Source: an uncultured Maribacter sp. (GTDB lineage: Bacteria; Bacteroidota; Bacteroidia; Flavobacteriales; Flavobacteriaceae). From it: a DNA stretch of 64,000 nucleotides. The notes beneath the pieces were generated by a model. The model saw nothing but the letters and a program-made list of their open reading frames with translations. It made no database searches and was not told where the DNA came from. A program made the translations under genes and the position numbers. Where the stretch lies: positions 186,001 to 250,000 of the forward strand of contig CANMKG010000002.1 in assembly GCA_947498505.1 (NCBI GenBank), in the 5' to 3' direction. This document shows positions 1 to 9,482 of this stretch, in pieces. Each line of letters begins with the position of its first letter. Position 1 is the stretch's first letter.

Positions 1-2220
1 AATAACACAAGAATCGGAACCACTACCGATGAAAATGGATATTATGAATTAACACTTCCCTCGGGTGAAAATTATCTTACATATAGTTCTATTGGAATAG
101 AAAGTGTGGTTAAAAGAGTTATTGTTTATAGTAATGGAACTTTGAATGTACCCTTAAAGGAAAGTATAGAATATTTGGATGAGGTGGTAGTGGCCGCAAA
201 TGCTAATAAAAATGTTGAAGAGGCATTAACAGGGAGCACCTCCATAGTAGTGGAAGAGACCAAGAATATTCCATTAATTTTGGGAGAACGCGATGTTCTC
301 AAGGTGGCAACTACTTTGCCAGGCATCTCTACCGCGGGAGAAGGAGCTGCGGGTTTTAATGTTCGCGGAGGATCTACCGATCAAAATTTAATCTTATTGG
401 ACAATGCAGTTATTTACAACCCTTCACATTTTTTTGGAATTTTTCAAGCAGTCAATCCGTTCACAACCGAAGATGTACAAATTTATACTGGTGGTATACC
501 AGCACAATATGGGGGTAGATTATCCTCGGTTTTTGATATTACTTCCAAAAATTCAAATACCCAGAAGTTTTCTGGGGAAGTTGCTATTGGTCCTGTTACC
601 AGTAATATTGCGCTGGAAATACCTGTTATAAAGGAAAAATCCGGCCTTTTGATAGGAGGTAGGAGCACTTATTCTAATTGGATTTTACGTTCACTGAATG
701 AAGAATCCCTAAGAAATAGTGAAGCATCTTTCTATGATGTTATTGCAAAATATAATCACAGTATTAACAAAAAAAACACACTTAAAACCACCGGTTATTA
801 TAGTCGCGACAATTTCAGTATTACCTCAGATTCTCTTTTTAGATATAGTAATCGTTTATTCTCTATAGATTGGGAGCGCCAATTCAATGAAAAAAACACG
901 GGGCAATTAACCGTTGCAAATAGTCAATATCAATTTAATATTGAGTTCGATGGTGTTTCCAATAATGATTTCGATTTAGGTTTTGGAATACATGAAACCG
1001 AATACAAACTTCGAATGAAGTATCTGTTTAACCCAAAACATAAATTCGATTATGGTGTTATGGCAAAATTTTATAAAACGCAACCAGGATATCTTAGAGC
1101 TCTAAATGAAAATTCAGAAATAAATAGCATAGACATTACGGAGGAACGTGCCTTGGAATCTGCCATTTATCTATCAGACAATTATAATGTAACTGATAAA
1201 CTTTTACTAAATATAGGTTTTCGTTATTCTTTTTTTGCAGCACTGGGGAAAAGAGAAGAACGCATATATGAAGAGAATAGGCCTAAAAATGAAGGAACTC
1301 TTTCAGATGTTGTTACTTATGAAAAAGGTGATTTTTCCGAAACCTATGGTGGTCCTGAGATACGATTGTCTGCACGTTACCTATTGAAGGAAAATTTATC
1401 TCTTAAAGCAAGTTATAATAGTACATATCAATACATTCATAGACTCTCTAATAATACTACGATTTCTCCAGTAGATACCTGGAAGTTATCAGATAACAAT
1501 ATAAAACCTCAATTAGGTAACCAATACAGTATAGGTCTTTTTAAGAATTTAGATACCAATACCTATGAACTAAGTGTAGAAGGCTATTATAAGACAACAG
1601 AAAACGTTCTTGATTTTAAGATAGGTTCAGACCTATTGTTGAATCGGACTATTGAAACTGAAACGCTACAGGGTGATGGAAAATCCTACGGTGTGGAATT
1701 TCTAGCTAGAAAAAATAGTGGTGTATTAAATGGGTGGCTTTCTTACACTTACTCTCGATCATTCTTGCAATTAGATAGTGAGTTTGCTGAAGAGCGTGTA
1801 AACGGAGGAGCGTTTTTTCCAACGAATTATGATAAACCTCATGATTTTAGTGCGGTACTCAATTATAAATTCACGAAACGTTTTAGTCTTTCCGCGAACT
1901 TTGTATACCAGACCGGAAGACCTGTTACCTTTCCTGTTGGAAGGTATAATTTAGACAATACTGAATATGTATACTATAGTGATAGGAATGCTTTTAGAAT
2001 TCCTGATTACTATAGGTTAGACCTTGGTTTTAGCATGGAAGGGAATCATAAACTGAAAAAAATTGCGCATAGTTTTTGGAATATATCGATATATAATGTT
2101 TTAGGTAGAAACAACCCTTACTCAGTATTTTTTGTTACTGAAAATGGAGAATTAAAACCTTTGCAAAGTTCAATTTTTACTATACCAATACCCACTATTA
2201 CTTGTAATTTTAAATTTTGA
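1..2220 (+). CDS. TonB-dependent receptor, 5' end outside the window
   Basis: The reading frame is open from base 1, so the gene begins upstream of the window; the GTG at 106 is internal and not a real start. The first visible residues, before and around GTG 106, look like the end of a carboxypeptidase-regulatory-like (CarboxypepD_reg) domain. They are followed by DEVVV and a TonB plug domain (FNVRGGSTDQNLILLDNA, then GGIPAQYGGRLSS). The rest is a 22-strand-type outer-membrane barrel ending in aromatic residues (CNFKF). It is a ligand-gated importer driven by TonB. The stop overlaps the start of the DUF4249 gene by one base (TGATG), which indicates an operon with the next two genes. The imported substrate cannot be told from sequence. 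Confidence 0.93.
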   Translation, partial: NNTRIGTTTDENGYYELTLPSGENYLTYSSIGIESVVKRVIVYSNGTLNVPLKESIEYLDEVVVAANANKNVEEALTGSTSIVVEETKNIPLILGERDVLKVATTLPGISTAGEGAAGFNVRGGSTDQNLILLDNAVIYNPSHFFGIFQAVNPFTTEDVQIYTGGIPAQYGGRLSSVFDITSKNSNTQKFSGEVAIGPVTSNIALEIPVIKEKSGLLIGGRSTYSNWILRSLNEESLRNSEASFYDVIAKYNHSINKKNTLKTTGYYSRDNFSITSDSLFRYSNRLFSIDWERQFNEKNTGQLTVANSQYQFNIEFDGVSNNDFDLGFGIHETEYKLRMKYLFNPKHKFDYGVMAKFYKTQPGYLRALNENSEINSIDITEERALESAIYLSDNYNVTDKLLLNIGFRYSFFAALGKREERIYEENRPKNEGTLSDVVTYEKGDFSETYGGPEIRLSARYLLKENLSLKASYNSTYQYIHRLSNNTTISPVDTWKLSDNNIKPQLGNQYSIGLFKNLDTNTYELSVEGYYKTTENVLDFKIGSDLLLNRTIETETLQGDGKSYGVEFLARKNSGVLNGWLSYTYSRSFLQLDSEFAEERVNGGAFFPTNYDKPHDFSAVLNYKFTKRFSLSANFVYQTGRPVTFPVGRYNLDNTEYVYYSDRNAFRIPDYYRLDLGFSMEGNHKLKKIAHSFWNISIYNVLGRNNPYSVFFVTENGELKPLQSSIFTIPIPTITCNFKF

Positions 2221-3440
2221 TGAATAAAATATTTTCACGTATTCCGTTTTTAGGTGTCATTTTAATGGTACTTAATAATTGTACGGAACCTTTTGAAGTT
2301 GATAAAGTGCCCGTATTTGAAAGTGCACTGGTCATAAAGGCTAGTTTAACAGACCAGAATAAAATTCAGAATGTAATATTATCCCGTTCATTTCCTTTAG
2401 ATACCGTTATTACATCAAAAGAGTTGGGTGCTCAAGTCCAAATTGTTGATGATACCGGACGTATTTTTAATTTTAACGATATGGGGAATGGAAACTATAA
2501 CTCAAACATCCCTTTTGCAGCAGAAAAAGACCGTTTGTACACCCTTAATATCACTACCTCAAATGGTAATTCCTATATATCAGAACCAAGTGGTATTCTG
2601 GGAAAATCTAATATTGATGAAATTTTTGCTACCCGAGAATTTAAGGACGATAGAGAAGAAGGAGTATTTATATACCTAAATAGTTTTGACCCTACTAACA
2701 AAAGCCAATATTACCGCTATGAGTACGAGGAAACCTATAAAATTATCACACCCTTCACTGCAAGAGGCTTTGAAGCTTATGTAGTTTCACCATTACCGAA
2801 CCCAGCTGTAGACTATAGATTATCCGATGATGTCGCCTCAACTTGTTATAGTACTAATCTTTCTAAGAGAATTATTCAAACATCAACGGTTGATTTAGAG
2901 GAGGACAGAGTTAGTAGATTTCCTGTACGTTTTATCAATAGACAAAATTATATACTGTCCCATCGATATAGTATTCTAGTAAAACAATATGTACAAAGTA
3001 AAGAGGCTTTCAACTATTACCAAACCTTGGATACGTTTTCTAGCTCGGAAAGTTTGTTCTCTCAGATACAGACGGGGTTCTTAGAAGGGAATATTCAATC
3101 TGAACAGAACGCTTCAGAAAAAATTATAGGTTTTTTTGAAGTAACTTCTGTTAGTGAAAAACGTTTGTTCTTTAATTACGAGGAATTATTTCCTGGGGAA
3201 GAACTTCCAGATTATTTAATTGATTGTAGCATAGTCTCTCCACCACTAACCAATGAAGGAGGAGGGTCTCCTTTGATTAGTTTATTAAATGCAGATGCTG
3301 TAGACTTTTTTAGTGTCTATGACGGTAATGTCAACTCGCTTAATTTAGATGTTTTTGGACCATTCTTAATGACACCAGCAGGTTGTGGAGATTGCACACG
3401 ATTTAGTAGTAAAATTATCCCTGATTTTTGGGAAGAATAA
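2220..3440 (+). CDS. DUF4249 family outer-membrane lipoprotein
   Basis: I chose the ATG at 2220; a TTG one codon earlier is also in frame. The N-terminus is a lipoprotein signal with the lipid-carrying Cys about residue 21 (VLNNC), followed by the beta-rich DUF4249 region typical of Bacteroidota (about 406 aa). Genes of this family usually sit directly after a TonB-dependent receptor, as here, and are thought to be surface or periplasmic partners of that receptor. No catalytic motif is visible. Start and stop overlap or abut the neighbours, so it is co-translated with the receptor gene. The biochemical role is unknown. Confidence 0.85.
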   Translation: MNKIFSRIPFLGVILMVLNNCTEPFEVDKVPVFESALVIKASLTDQNKIQNVILSRSFPLDTVITSKELGAQVQIVDDTGRIFNFNDMGNGNYNSNIPFAAEKDRLYTLNITTSNGNSYISEPSGILGKSNIDEIFATREFKDDREEGVFIYLNSFDPTNKSQYYRYEYEETYKIITPFTARGFEAYVVSPLPNPAVDYRLSDDVASTCYSTNLSKRIIQTSTVDLEEDRVSRFPVRFINRQNYILSHRYSILVKQYVQSKEAFNYYQTLDTFSSSESLFSQIQTGFLEGNIQSEQNASEKIIGFFEVTSVSEKRLFFNYEELFPGEELPDYLIDCSIVSPPLTNEGGGSPLISLLNADAVDFFSVYDGNVNSLNLDVFGPFLMTPAGCGDCTRFSSKIIPDFWEE

Positions 3441-3441
3441 T

Positions 3442-5172
3442 ATGAAAATGAAAAAAATAATTCTTCTATTCCTACTATTATTCACGACCATTAAGAGTCT
3501 GTATGCGCAGACAAGTAAATCTGATTTAGATAAAGTTCCCGAAGAAATTGTCAATATTCATGTAAATACCAAACTTGTGTTTGCAGGAGAATATCTTTAT
3601 TATAAATTTTATTGTATGCTTGCTGAATCTATGGCCCTTAGTACGCTCAGCAAAGTAGGGTATGTAGATTTGATAAACGAACAAAAAAAGGTCGTTTTTC
3701 AACACAAATTAATGCTTATAAACGGAACTGCCTACAGTGAATTTTTTGTGCCTGCAGACTTACCTTCGGGAAATTACAAACTGATTGGTTATACAAATTG
3801 GATGCGGAATTTTGGAGCAAGTAGTTTTTTTAAAAAGGACATTACCATATTAAACCCTTATTCAGGAAATCAAAATGTATTTCTAGAAGAAAACACTAAT
3901 GAAAATTTATTTGAGCAAAGCAATATATCCAAAATATCAAATAGTAAAAATACTGAAGCTATTACTGTGAGCACCGATAAAACCATTTATGGTAAACGGG
4001 AAAAGGTAGACCTTAAAATAGGCTCAATACTTGGAAAAAAATTAACGGGTATATATTCTTTATCCGTTAGAAAAAAAACAGCACTAGACAATAGACTTAA
4101 AAATAGTGCAATGCAATCCGCAAGTAATTCGTTTCCAGATAGTAAACCCTTTTCTTACCCTTTTTTACCAGAATCGAGGGGAGCATTCCTTTCAGGTAGC
4201 ATAAAACAGCTGAAAGATACTGTTCTAAAACTTATGATTTCTTTTCCGGGAGAAAACAATCTTTTTTTTATTGCTACAACAGATAAAAAAGGAAATTTCA
4301 CCATTCCAATATCAAAACGGTATAACAATGAAGAAGTGTACATAAGACCTTTTTTGAACAGTAATGCCATAGAGGAAATTAGTTTGGACAGTAAGGAAAA
4401 TATGGAGTATGGCAATTTAGATTTTAACAAATTTATTTTAAACGAAAATATGAAGAAACTCATACTTGAAAGAAGTATTCAAAATCAAATTGAGAATACC
4501 TTTTTTGATAGTAAACCAGATTCTTTATTACAGCCTAAACCGTTAAAACCTTTTTATGGAGGACAAACAACACAATACATTCTTGATGATTACACAAGAT
4601 TTTCTACTTTAAAAGAAACATTTGTAGAAATATTGAAACATGCTTCAATTAATAAAGATGACAACGGAACTACATTTTTCAAAGTAATACCTAAGCTACC
4701 AGCAATAGACTCCGGAGAAACCTCGCTAGTACTTTTAGATGGTGCTTATATACATAATCATGAAAGACTTTTGACAATCCCTTCTAAATCAATAAAGAAA
4801 ATTATCATTGCTAGAGATCAATATTTGTATGGGTCATATAGTTTTCAGGGAATTATAGACATAAGAACTTTTGAGGGAGATATATTTAAAAAGTACTTGG
4901 ATAATCAAACCCAACATTTCCCTTACAAACAATATAGAACTACAAAAAGCTATTATCGGGAAGATTATTTGGGTAGTAAAAAAGAGTTAAAAAAACACAT
5001 ACCAGATTTTCGGAATCAATTGACTTGGATCCCAGAAATAAAGGAAACTATAGATACTTTTAAGACTAGTTTCTATACTTCTGACGTAACCGGAGAATTC
5101 AAAATTATCTTAGAAGGTATAAGTAGTAAAGGTTTACCCATTCATATAACAGAGTCATTTACTGTGAAGTAA
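3442..5172 (+). CDS. Secreted macroglobulin-like/TonB-plug-like protein, third gene of the receptor operon
   Basis: The ATG at 3442 is one base after the preceding stop. It gives 576 aa with a clean signal peptide (KKIILLFLLLFTT, cleavage near LYAQ). A longer frame reaching back to 3385 would overlap the DUF4249 gene and bury the signal peptide, so I rejected it. The N-terminal region after the signal (VNIHVNTKLVFAGEYLYYKF) resembles the MG2-like domain of alpha-2-macroglobulin-related proteins found beside TonB receptors in Bacteroidota. Near residues 415-475 a short TonB-plug-like stretch occurs (LVLLDGAYIHNHERLLTIPS). No enzyme motif is seen. It probably works in the envelope with the receptor and DUF4249 protein. 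Confidence 0.7.
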   Translation: MKMKKIILLFLLLFTTIKSLYAQTSKSDLDKVPEEIVNIHVNTKLVFAGEYLYYKFYCMLAESMALSTLSKVGYVDLINEQKKVVFQHKLMLINGTAYSEFFVPADLPSGNYKLIGYTNWMRNFGASSFFKKDITILNPYSGNQNVFLEENTNENLFEQSNISKISNSKNTEAITVSTDKTIYGKREKVDLKIGSILGKKLTGIYSLSVRKKTALDNRLKNSAMQSASNSFPDSKPFSYPFLPESRGAFLSGSIKQLKDTVLKLMISFPGENNLFFIATTDKKGNFTIPISKRYNNEEVYIRPFLNSNAIEEISLDSKENMEYGNLDFNKFILNENMKKLILERSIQNQIENTFFDSKPDSLLQPKPLKPFYGGQTTQYILDDYTRFSTLKETFVEILKHASINKDDNGTTFFKVIPKLPAIDSGETSLVLLDGAYIHNHERLLTIPSKSIKKIIIARDQYLYGSYSFQGIIDIRTFEGDIFKKYLDNQTQHFPYKQYRTTKSYYREDYLGSKKELKKHIPDFRNQLTWIPEIKETIDTFKTSFYTSDVTGEFKIILEGISSKGLPIHITESFTVK

Positions 5173-5336
5173 ATGATGTTAAATCGATATTTAAAATAGT
5201 TTTAATCTCATGATAGATACTATAAAGTTTGATTTTAATGTAACAAAAAGTTATGAGTACCTTTATAAGGTGATTCGCACTGTAAACTCAAAAAAACTCC
5301 TTAGTTAGCCCAATAAGTAACGTGTTTCCTAGAAAA

Positions 5337-5358
5337 GTTCGAGTCCCGTCCAGACCGC
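5337..5358 (+). other. tRNA 3'-end fragment (possible attachment-site remnant)
   Basis: The 22 bases match the T-loop, the 3' half of the T-stem, the acceptor 3' strand and the discriminator of a tRNA (GTTCGAGTC then CCGTCCAGACCGC). The upstream side does not pair: the T-stem partner ACGGG is replaced by AAAAG, and the acceptor partner GGTCTGG is absent within 100 bases. It is therefore not a complete tRNA. Such 3' fragments are left when tyrosine-recombinase elements insert at tRNA genes. No integrase is present in this window. Confidence 0.55.
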
Positions 5359-5390
5359 AAAAAAGCTCTTAAGAAATTGGGAGCTTTTTT
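5359..5390. terminator. Bidirectional rho-independent terminator
   Basis: A perfect 10-bp stem (AAAAAAGCTC at 5359-5368 with GAGCTTTTTT at 5381-5390) has a 12-base loop and a T-run on both strands. It lies between the convergent gene ends at 5172 (+) and 5468 (-) and can stop both. It directly follows the tRNA 3' fragment, as terminators normally follow tRNA genes, so it may have come with it. Confidence 0.8.
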
Positions 5391-5467
5391 TGTACCTCAA
5401 AATTTAATGAGTCTTGTTGCTTTGTAATTTATAAAATGTAATGATTAGCAGCTTGATATGGATAATA

Positions 5468-6550
5468 CTAATCATAAAGATATTTACCAGCAGCTTTACC
5501 CATTTTTTGATGGTCATGACCAACATATGGAATTACCTCCATAGACCAATTAAAATCGCACTGCATTTCTTTGGCTATTGCCTTAGAGGTTTTAAAAAAG
5601 TATTTGGCTCTCTCTAGTCTGTGTAATCCTTGAACGTCTGCTGATTTGGAGCGTAACAATGTTCCGCCAGTTTCAGTTTCATTGTCAAGTTCGCCAATAA
5701 ATAGAATTAGTTTTCTTTTGAATGATTTTTTTAAATCTTCCTTTGTTAACCCTGTTTCTTTAAGTCCAAATGGTAAGGTAATGTTTACATTAGGAAGTGT
5801 ATAAAAACCAGAGTTTGATGCTAGAATTTGGTTGACTTTGGTGGAGGAAGCTAAAACAGCTAGTCGATGTAAAATTTGTCCACCTGCAGAATGCCCAAAA
5901 GCATCATATTGGGTTTGATTAGATTTAAGTTGATTAACCGTGAGGTCAAATATTCTATCAAAATCATTAAAAATCCATTCATTTTTATTTGGGTTTACCG
6001 TAAAGTCAAAAGTATTCTCATTTAACGTTACCATATTGGTGCTCTCAATTCTGGTGATACTATTTTTTAAATTTAGATTATCCATTATACCACACAGGTG
6101 ATAATCCTCAAAGGGATAATTTTTTTCTGCATACATTGGAGAAAGAATCAGGACACTATATTTTTCGGATATGTCAATCCATGCATCTCTATAACTATCT
6201 CCGTTTCTTCCAGCACCTGGTATAACCATTAATATTTTTGAATCTGCATTAAAATTCTTGGGTTTATTATAATATACTTTTATAGGCTTATTCGTTTTTC
6301 CTTGATTGCCTTCAATTAAGAATGCACCAGAACCTTCATGAATGTTTACTTCGTTTAAAACAAGCTCTTTTTGCTGCTTTAAATCACTTTTTTTAATGAG
6401 AGCCATATCGCAATGTGGACACATTCCAGGTTCCGAAAAGCTAAGTTCATCGCATGATAAATCACATGGTGTACAAACATAGTCACCATGTTTATTTTTG
6501 CATGAGAAAAAGGTTAGACATACAAATAGCAAAAGACAAAAAATCTTCAT
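5468..6550 (-). CDS. Alpha/beta-hydrolase lipoprotein with Cys-rich metal-binding N-terminus
   Basis: 360 aa. The lipoprotein signal ends at Cys17 (FFSC). Residues 24-54 form a small Cys-rich domain with Cys26, 29, 33, 44 and 47 and the ending CDMALIKK, like the heavy-metal-binding domain found in Bacteroidota exported proteins. From about residue 90 an alpha/beta-hydrolase/PHB-depolymerase-like fold follows: an oxyanion-type PGAGRNGDSY, a nucleophile elbow GHSAGG (Ser221) and a late His in the GHDH stretch. It is expected to be an envelope-anchored esterase or related hydrolase. It is the second gene of a two-gene minus-strand operon, 9 bases after the DJ-1-like gene, whose product carries the same Cys-rich domain. 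Substrate unknown. Confidence 0.75.
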   Translation of the reverse strand: MKIFCLLLFVCLTFFSCKNKHGDYVCTPCDLSCDELSFSEPGMCPHCDMALIKKSDLKQQKELVLNEVNIHEGSGAFLIEGNQGKTNKPIKVYYNKPKNFNADSKILMVIPGAGRNGDSYRDAWIDISEKYSVLILSPMYAEKNYPFEDYHLCGIMDNLNLKNSITRIESTNMVTLNENTFDFTVNPNKNEWIFNDFDRIFDLTVNQLKSNQTQYDAFGHSAGGQILHRLAVLASSTKVNQILASNSGFYTLPNVNITLPFGLKETGLTKEDLKKSFKRKLILFIGELDNETETGGTLLRSKSADVQGLHRLERAKYFFKTSKAIAKEMQCDFNWSMEVIPYVGHDHQKMGKAAGKYLYD

Positions 6551-6559
6551 TACAAAATA

Positions 6560-7615
6560 TTATTGTTTAACAAACGAACCCTTGTGTTCATTAGATTTCA
6601 TACTTACAACTTGGTTACTCTCGTTTCTGATAAAAGTGACGGTTGTCTGATTCATTTTTGAAAACAAATCATCTTTTTCATGAAAAAGTGGAGTTTTGCG
6701 CTTTCCTAATTGCGCATACAATCCTTTTTCTCTGTTATCCACAATTATTTTTACTTGTATCCCCTTTTCATTTTTGTAAATACCACTATAATCTTCAAGT
6801 TTTTCAAGACTTATTAAATCTTTATACGGATTGTCTTTGGAAAGTATTACCCCTTCACCTGGCACCCATTTATCATATTCCATGATGTAGGCAACTTTTC
6901 GTGCTACATTAAAACCTTGCCACTTTGCCACCAAATGTAATGCGCCGTCAATACCTGCTGATATTCCAGCAGTGCTAATAACTTTGCCATTATCCACATA
7001 TCTTGCATCTCTTAGAACTTTAGTGTCTTTATAATTCTTTTCCAAATTATCAATAGAATAATGAAAAGTTGTTGCCGTTTTATTCTTTAAAATTCCAGCC
7101 TCAGCTAAAAAGAAAGCCCCAGTGCATACAGAAAAATAGTTATCTATGTCGTCAAAAGAATTTATCCAGTTGATAATATCACTATCCGTTTTACTTTTAT
7201 CTGTATTTCCCCCGAAAAAAACAAGTACATCTACTTGTGGGGCGTTTTTTATGTCATAATCCGGAACAATAGACAATACTCCTTGACTTACAATTGGTTT
7301 GGTTGTTTTAGATATAATGCTAATATCGTGCCCGGCATATGAAAACACCTCTAACGGCCCAGCAAAATCTAAGACTTCTACACCGTCTTGCAGGTAAAAA
7401 GCTATTCTCTTTTTGTTTGAGTCGGATTCTAATTTTTTGACATCCTTTTTTGGAATCAGTTTCATTCCACAATGCTTACACTCTCTCTTTTGTTTGAATT
7501 CTAAAGTGTCGCATTGGCTATAACATGGTGGACAAACGTAGGTAACATTGGTTTGAGAACCTGATGTGTTAAATGATAACAATACAAGGACAATAATCAA
7601 TATATTTTTAATCAT
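6560..7615 (-). CDS. Exported DJ-1/PfpI-family protein with Cys-rich metal-binding N-terminus
   Basis: 351 aa. A signal peptide (residues about 1-20) is followed by a Cys-rich domain with Cys28, 31, 35, 46 and 49. Residues about 70-245 are a DJ-1/PfpI (class I glutamine amidotransferase-like) fold of the AraC-associated type, with the nucleophile Cys164 in SVCTGAFFLAEAG and the conserved acidic residue in the GVEVLDFAGPLEVF strand-helix. About 90 further residues form a C-terminal beta-rich extension. Most members of this fold are cytoplasmic; here the signal peptide points to the periplasm. The pairing with an exported hydrolase carrying the same N-terminal domain suggests a joint function, perhaps metal- or electrophile-linked, but this is inference. 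Confidence 0.78.
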   Translation of the reverse strand: MIKNILIIVLVLLSFNTSGSQTNVTYVCPPCYSQCDTLEFKQKRECKHCGMKLIPKKDVKKLESDSNKKRIAFYLQDGVEVLDFAGPLEVFSYAGHDISIISKTTKPIVSQGVLSIVPDYDIKNAPQVDVLVFFGGNTDKSKTDSDIINWINSFDDIDNYFSVCTGAFFLAEAGILKNKTATTFHYSIDNLEKNYKDTKVLRDARYVDNGKVISTAGISAGIDGALHLVAKWQGFNVARKVAYIMEYDKWVPGEGVILSKDNPYKDLISLEKLEDYSGIYKNEKGIQVKIIVDNREKGLYAQLGKRKTPLFHEKDDLFSKMNQTTVTFIRNESNQVVSMKSNEHKGSFVKQ

Positions 7616-7796
7616 AACTTTAATTTTGTTGTCAAAATTAGAGAAATGTAAAATTTTAGTAATGCCAGTTATGCGCAGTATTCGGACAGAATTTTAGTAA
7701 ATGGGTTAGCTATTATTATGCCTAAATTATTGATTTTAGTAACCTCCAGTTTAGATGGGAAATTAATGCTTACTGCACTTTCCGATAATTGAATAT

Positions 7797-8876
7797 TTAA
7801 AAATTCAACCACTTTTTAAATTCTGAGGCTTTATTTTTACTAATAATAATATCTACCTCTGAGTTGGGGTTTACTAAGATTTTGAGTTGGTTATTGCCGT
7901 ATTTAACTATTTTGTCAATGGCGGATATTGCAATTATAAATTGTCTGTTTGCTCTAAAAAAGTGACTGTGATCCAAATTAGAAAATAATTCATCTAAACT
8001 AAGGTTAGAGGTAGACCTTCTACCATCAATACAAGCTACGTAAGTTATGGAGTTTTCTGTATAAATATGTGCAATTTCATCCGTTGATATTGGTAAAAGT
8101 TCGTTACGTACATAGGTGAGAATACGCTTTTTAGAGGCATTGTTTTCTTCGCTTTTGTTTGGATTTTCGCTAACCTTCTGCTGATAGTTGTCTACTGCAA
8201 GGTTTAGTTTAGATAAGTTAATTACTTCGTTTTCTAACTCTTCATTTTTAAGTTCTAATTGCTTTTCATAAGTACTTCCTATTAATCTAACAACAACAAC
8301 AAACGATAGTATTACTATAAAGCCCATGATAAACAAAATAGTATAAAAGTTGTTTTGGAGTTTACGAATTCTTTCTAAGGTTTTTTCAATGTTGGTATGC
8401 GCTGCTAAAATCCAATCAGAACCTTTAACGGGAATTAAATAAATAACTTCTGATTTTTTCTGCTCTACTTCTTTAGATTTTAAAAAAGTATAAAAATCTT
8501 GGGGACTTAAATCATCAGTCACGGATGAAACTAGCGATTGCGTAGGGCTTACCTTTTGCCCTACAAGTTTTATATCTGGGTGGCATACTTGTTTGCCAGA
8601 CCAATCAAACATACTAATAAAACCAGTTTTAAGGTTAGCGTTTTCGATACTATTTTGGATATCCTCAATAAGCTTTTCTTTTTCAACATTGTTAGCCAAT
8701 TGATGACTTATTAAAGTAGACATAGCTTTAGCATCTTTTTTACCAAACTCTAGTTGCGTATCTAATATTTGAATAGTGCTAACCTTTACAAAATAATGTA
8801 TGGCAATGCTCCCCATAACAATAAAAATAATTGTAATGGATAATAAGGTTAATAAGTACAGTTTGTCTTTTCGCAT
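7797..8876 (-). CDS. Membrane sensor with Cache-like domain and LytTR DNA-binding domain
   Basis: 359 aa. Transmembrane segments lie at about 7-29 and 177-200, enclosing a periplasmic sensor region of about 145 residues with a Cache-like pattern (ISMFDWSGKQVCHPD, SDWILAAHTN). A coiled coil at about 203-230 leads to a LytTR DNA-binding domain at about 252-350 (ELLPISTDEIAHIYTENS, FFRANRQFIIAISAIDKI). There is no receiver or kinase domain, so it is a one-component membrane regulator that would bind DNA while held in the membrane. It is transcribed away from the heme-lipoprotein/YceI cluster, from the shared region 8877-9104, and is the obvious candidate regulator of that cluster. Confidence 0.85.
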   Translation of the reverse strand: MRKDKLYLLTLLSITIIFIVMGSIAIHYFVKVSTIQILDTQLEFGKKDAKAMSTLISHQLANNVEKEKLIEDIQNSIENANLKTGFISMFDWSGKQVCHPDIKLVGQKVSPTQSLVSSVTDDLSPQDFYTFLKSKEVEQKKSEVIYLIPVKGSDWILAAHTNIEKTLERIRKLQNNFYTILFIMGFIVILSFVVVVRLIGSTYEKQLELKNEELENEVINLSKLNLAVDNYQQKVSENPNKSEENNASKKRILTYVRNELLPISTDEIAHIYTENSITYVACIDGRRSTSNLSLDELFSNLDHSHFFRANRQFIIAISAIDKIVKYGNNQLKILVNPNSEVDIIISKNKASEFKKWLNF

Positions 8877-8951
8877 GATTTAATTTGATGCTTTGGTGAC
8901 TAAGATAAGAATTTGATTTACTTTAAATAATTATGAATTGGTTCAACCTTG

Positions 8952-8966
8952 CTATTTGCAAAATAG
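8952..8966. promoter_or_regulatory. Small palindrome between the LytTR gene and the heme-lipoprotein gene
   Basis: CTATTT-GCA-AAATAG is a perfect 6-bp inverted repeat in the 228-base divergent intergenic region. It could be an operator, but it is short and AT-rich, and LytTR proteins more often use direct repeats. Confidence 0.25.
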
Positions 8967-9104
8967 TTCCATTTTTCAAATTTATTCAAGTCTTTTTTTT
9001 CCTTTTTTACGGCTAATTATTCCCTTTCGCACAACTTATATATAATAATTTGATTGAGATATTATTGTTTTGGTAGCATATTAAAAACTATAAATCAGAT
9101 TATT

Positions 9105-9455
9105 ATGAAATTTACACTCAAATTTATGCTACCCGTTGTTTGTTTTTTAATTGTAGGTTGTTCATCAAGTGATGATGATGAGGTAATACCTCCAAAAGAA
9201 GATGATCCAATAGCAAATGACATTACTTATACAAAGGATATTGCGCCTTTAATTAGTAGTAATTGTATTGGATGTCATAGCGATCCACCACAGAATGGAG
9301 CTCCATTTTCATTAACCACATTCTCTAATTTAGATGCTAGAGCAAGCGGGGTTTTTAATGCCACAAATAGCGGAGCAATGCCTCCGTCTGGTAAATTGCC
9401 ACAAGCCAGTATTGATTTAATATCAGATTGGATTGATGGTGGAAAAAAGGAATAA
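9105..9455 (+). CDS. Mono-heme c-type cytochrome-like lipoprotein
   Basis: I start at ATG 9105 (116 aa) because it begins a lipoprotein signal with the lipid Cys at 19 (FLIVGCSS); an upstream frame extension would destroy it. A Ser/Asp-rich linker is followed by the heme-binding motif CIGCH (Cys54, Cys57, His58) and a probable distal ligand Met92 in GAMPPSG. It is therefore a small membrane-anchored c-type cytochrome domain like those in Bacteroidota electron-transfer lipoproteins. It is the first gene of the plus-strand envelope cluster, 27 bases before the first YceI gene. Its redox partner is unknown. Confidence 0.82.
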   Translation: MKFTLKFMLPVVCFLIVGCSSSDDDEVIPPKEDDPIANDITYTKDIAPLISSNCIGCHSDPPQNGAPFSLTTFSNLDARASGVFNATNSGAMPPSGKLPQASIDLISDWIDGGKKE

Positions 9456-9482
9456 ACCGTTTGTGAACACTAAAAAAATAGG

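Noticed and set aside
5260-5360. Complete tRNA gene ending at 5358
   Set aside because: Only the T-loop onward matches; the 5' acceptor strand and 5' T-stem partner are missing.
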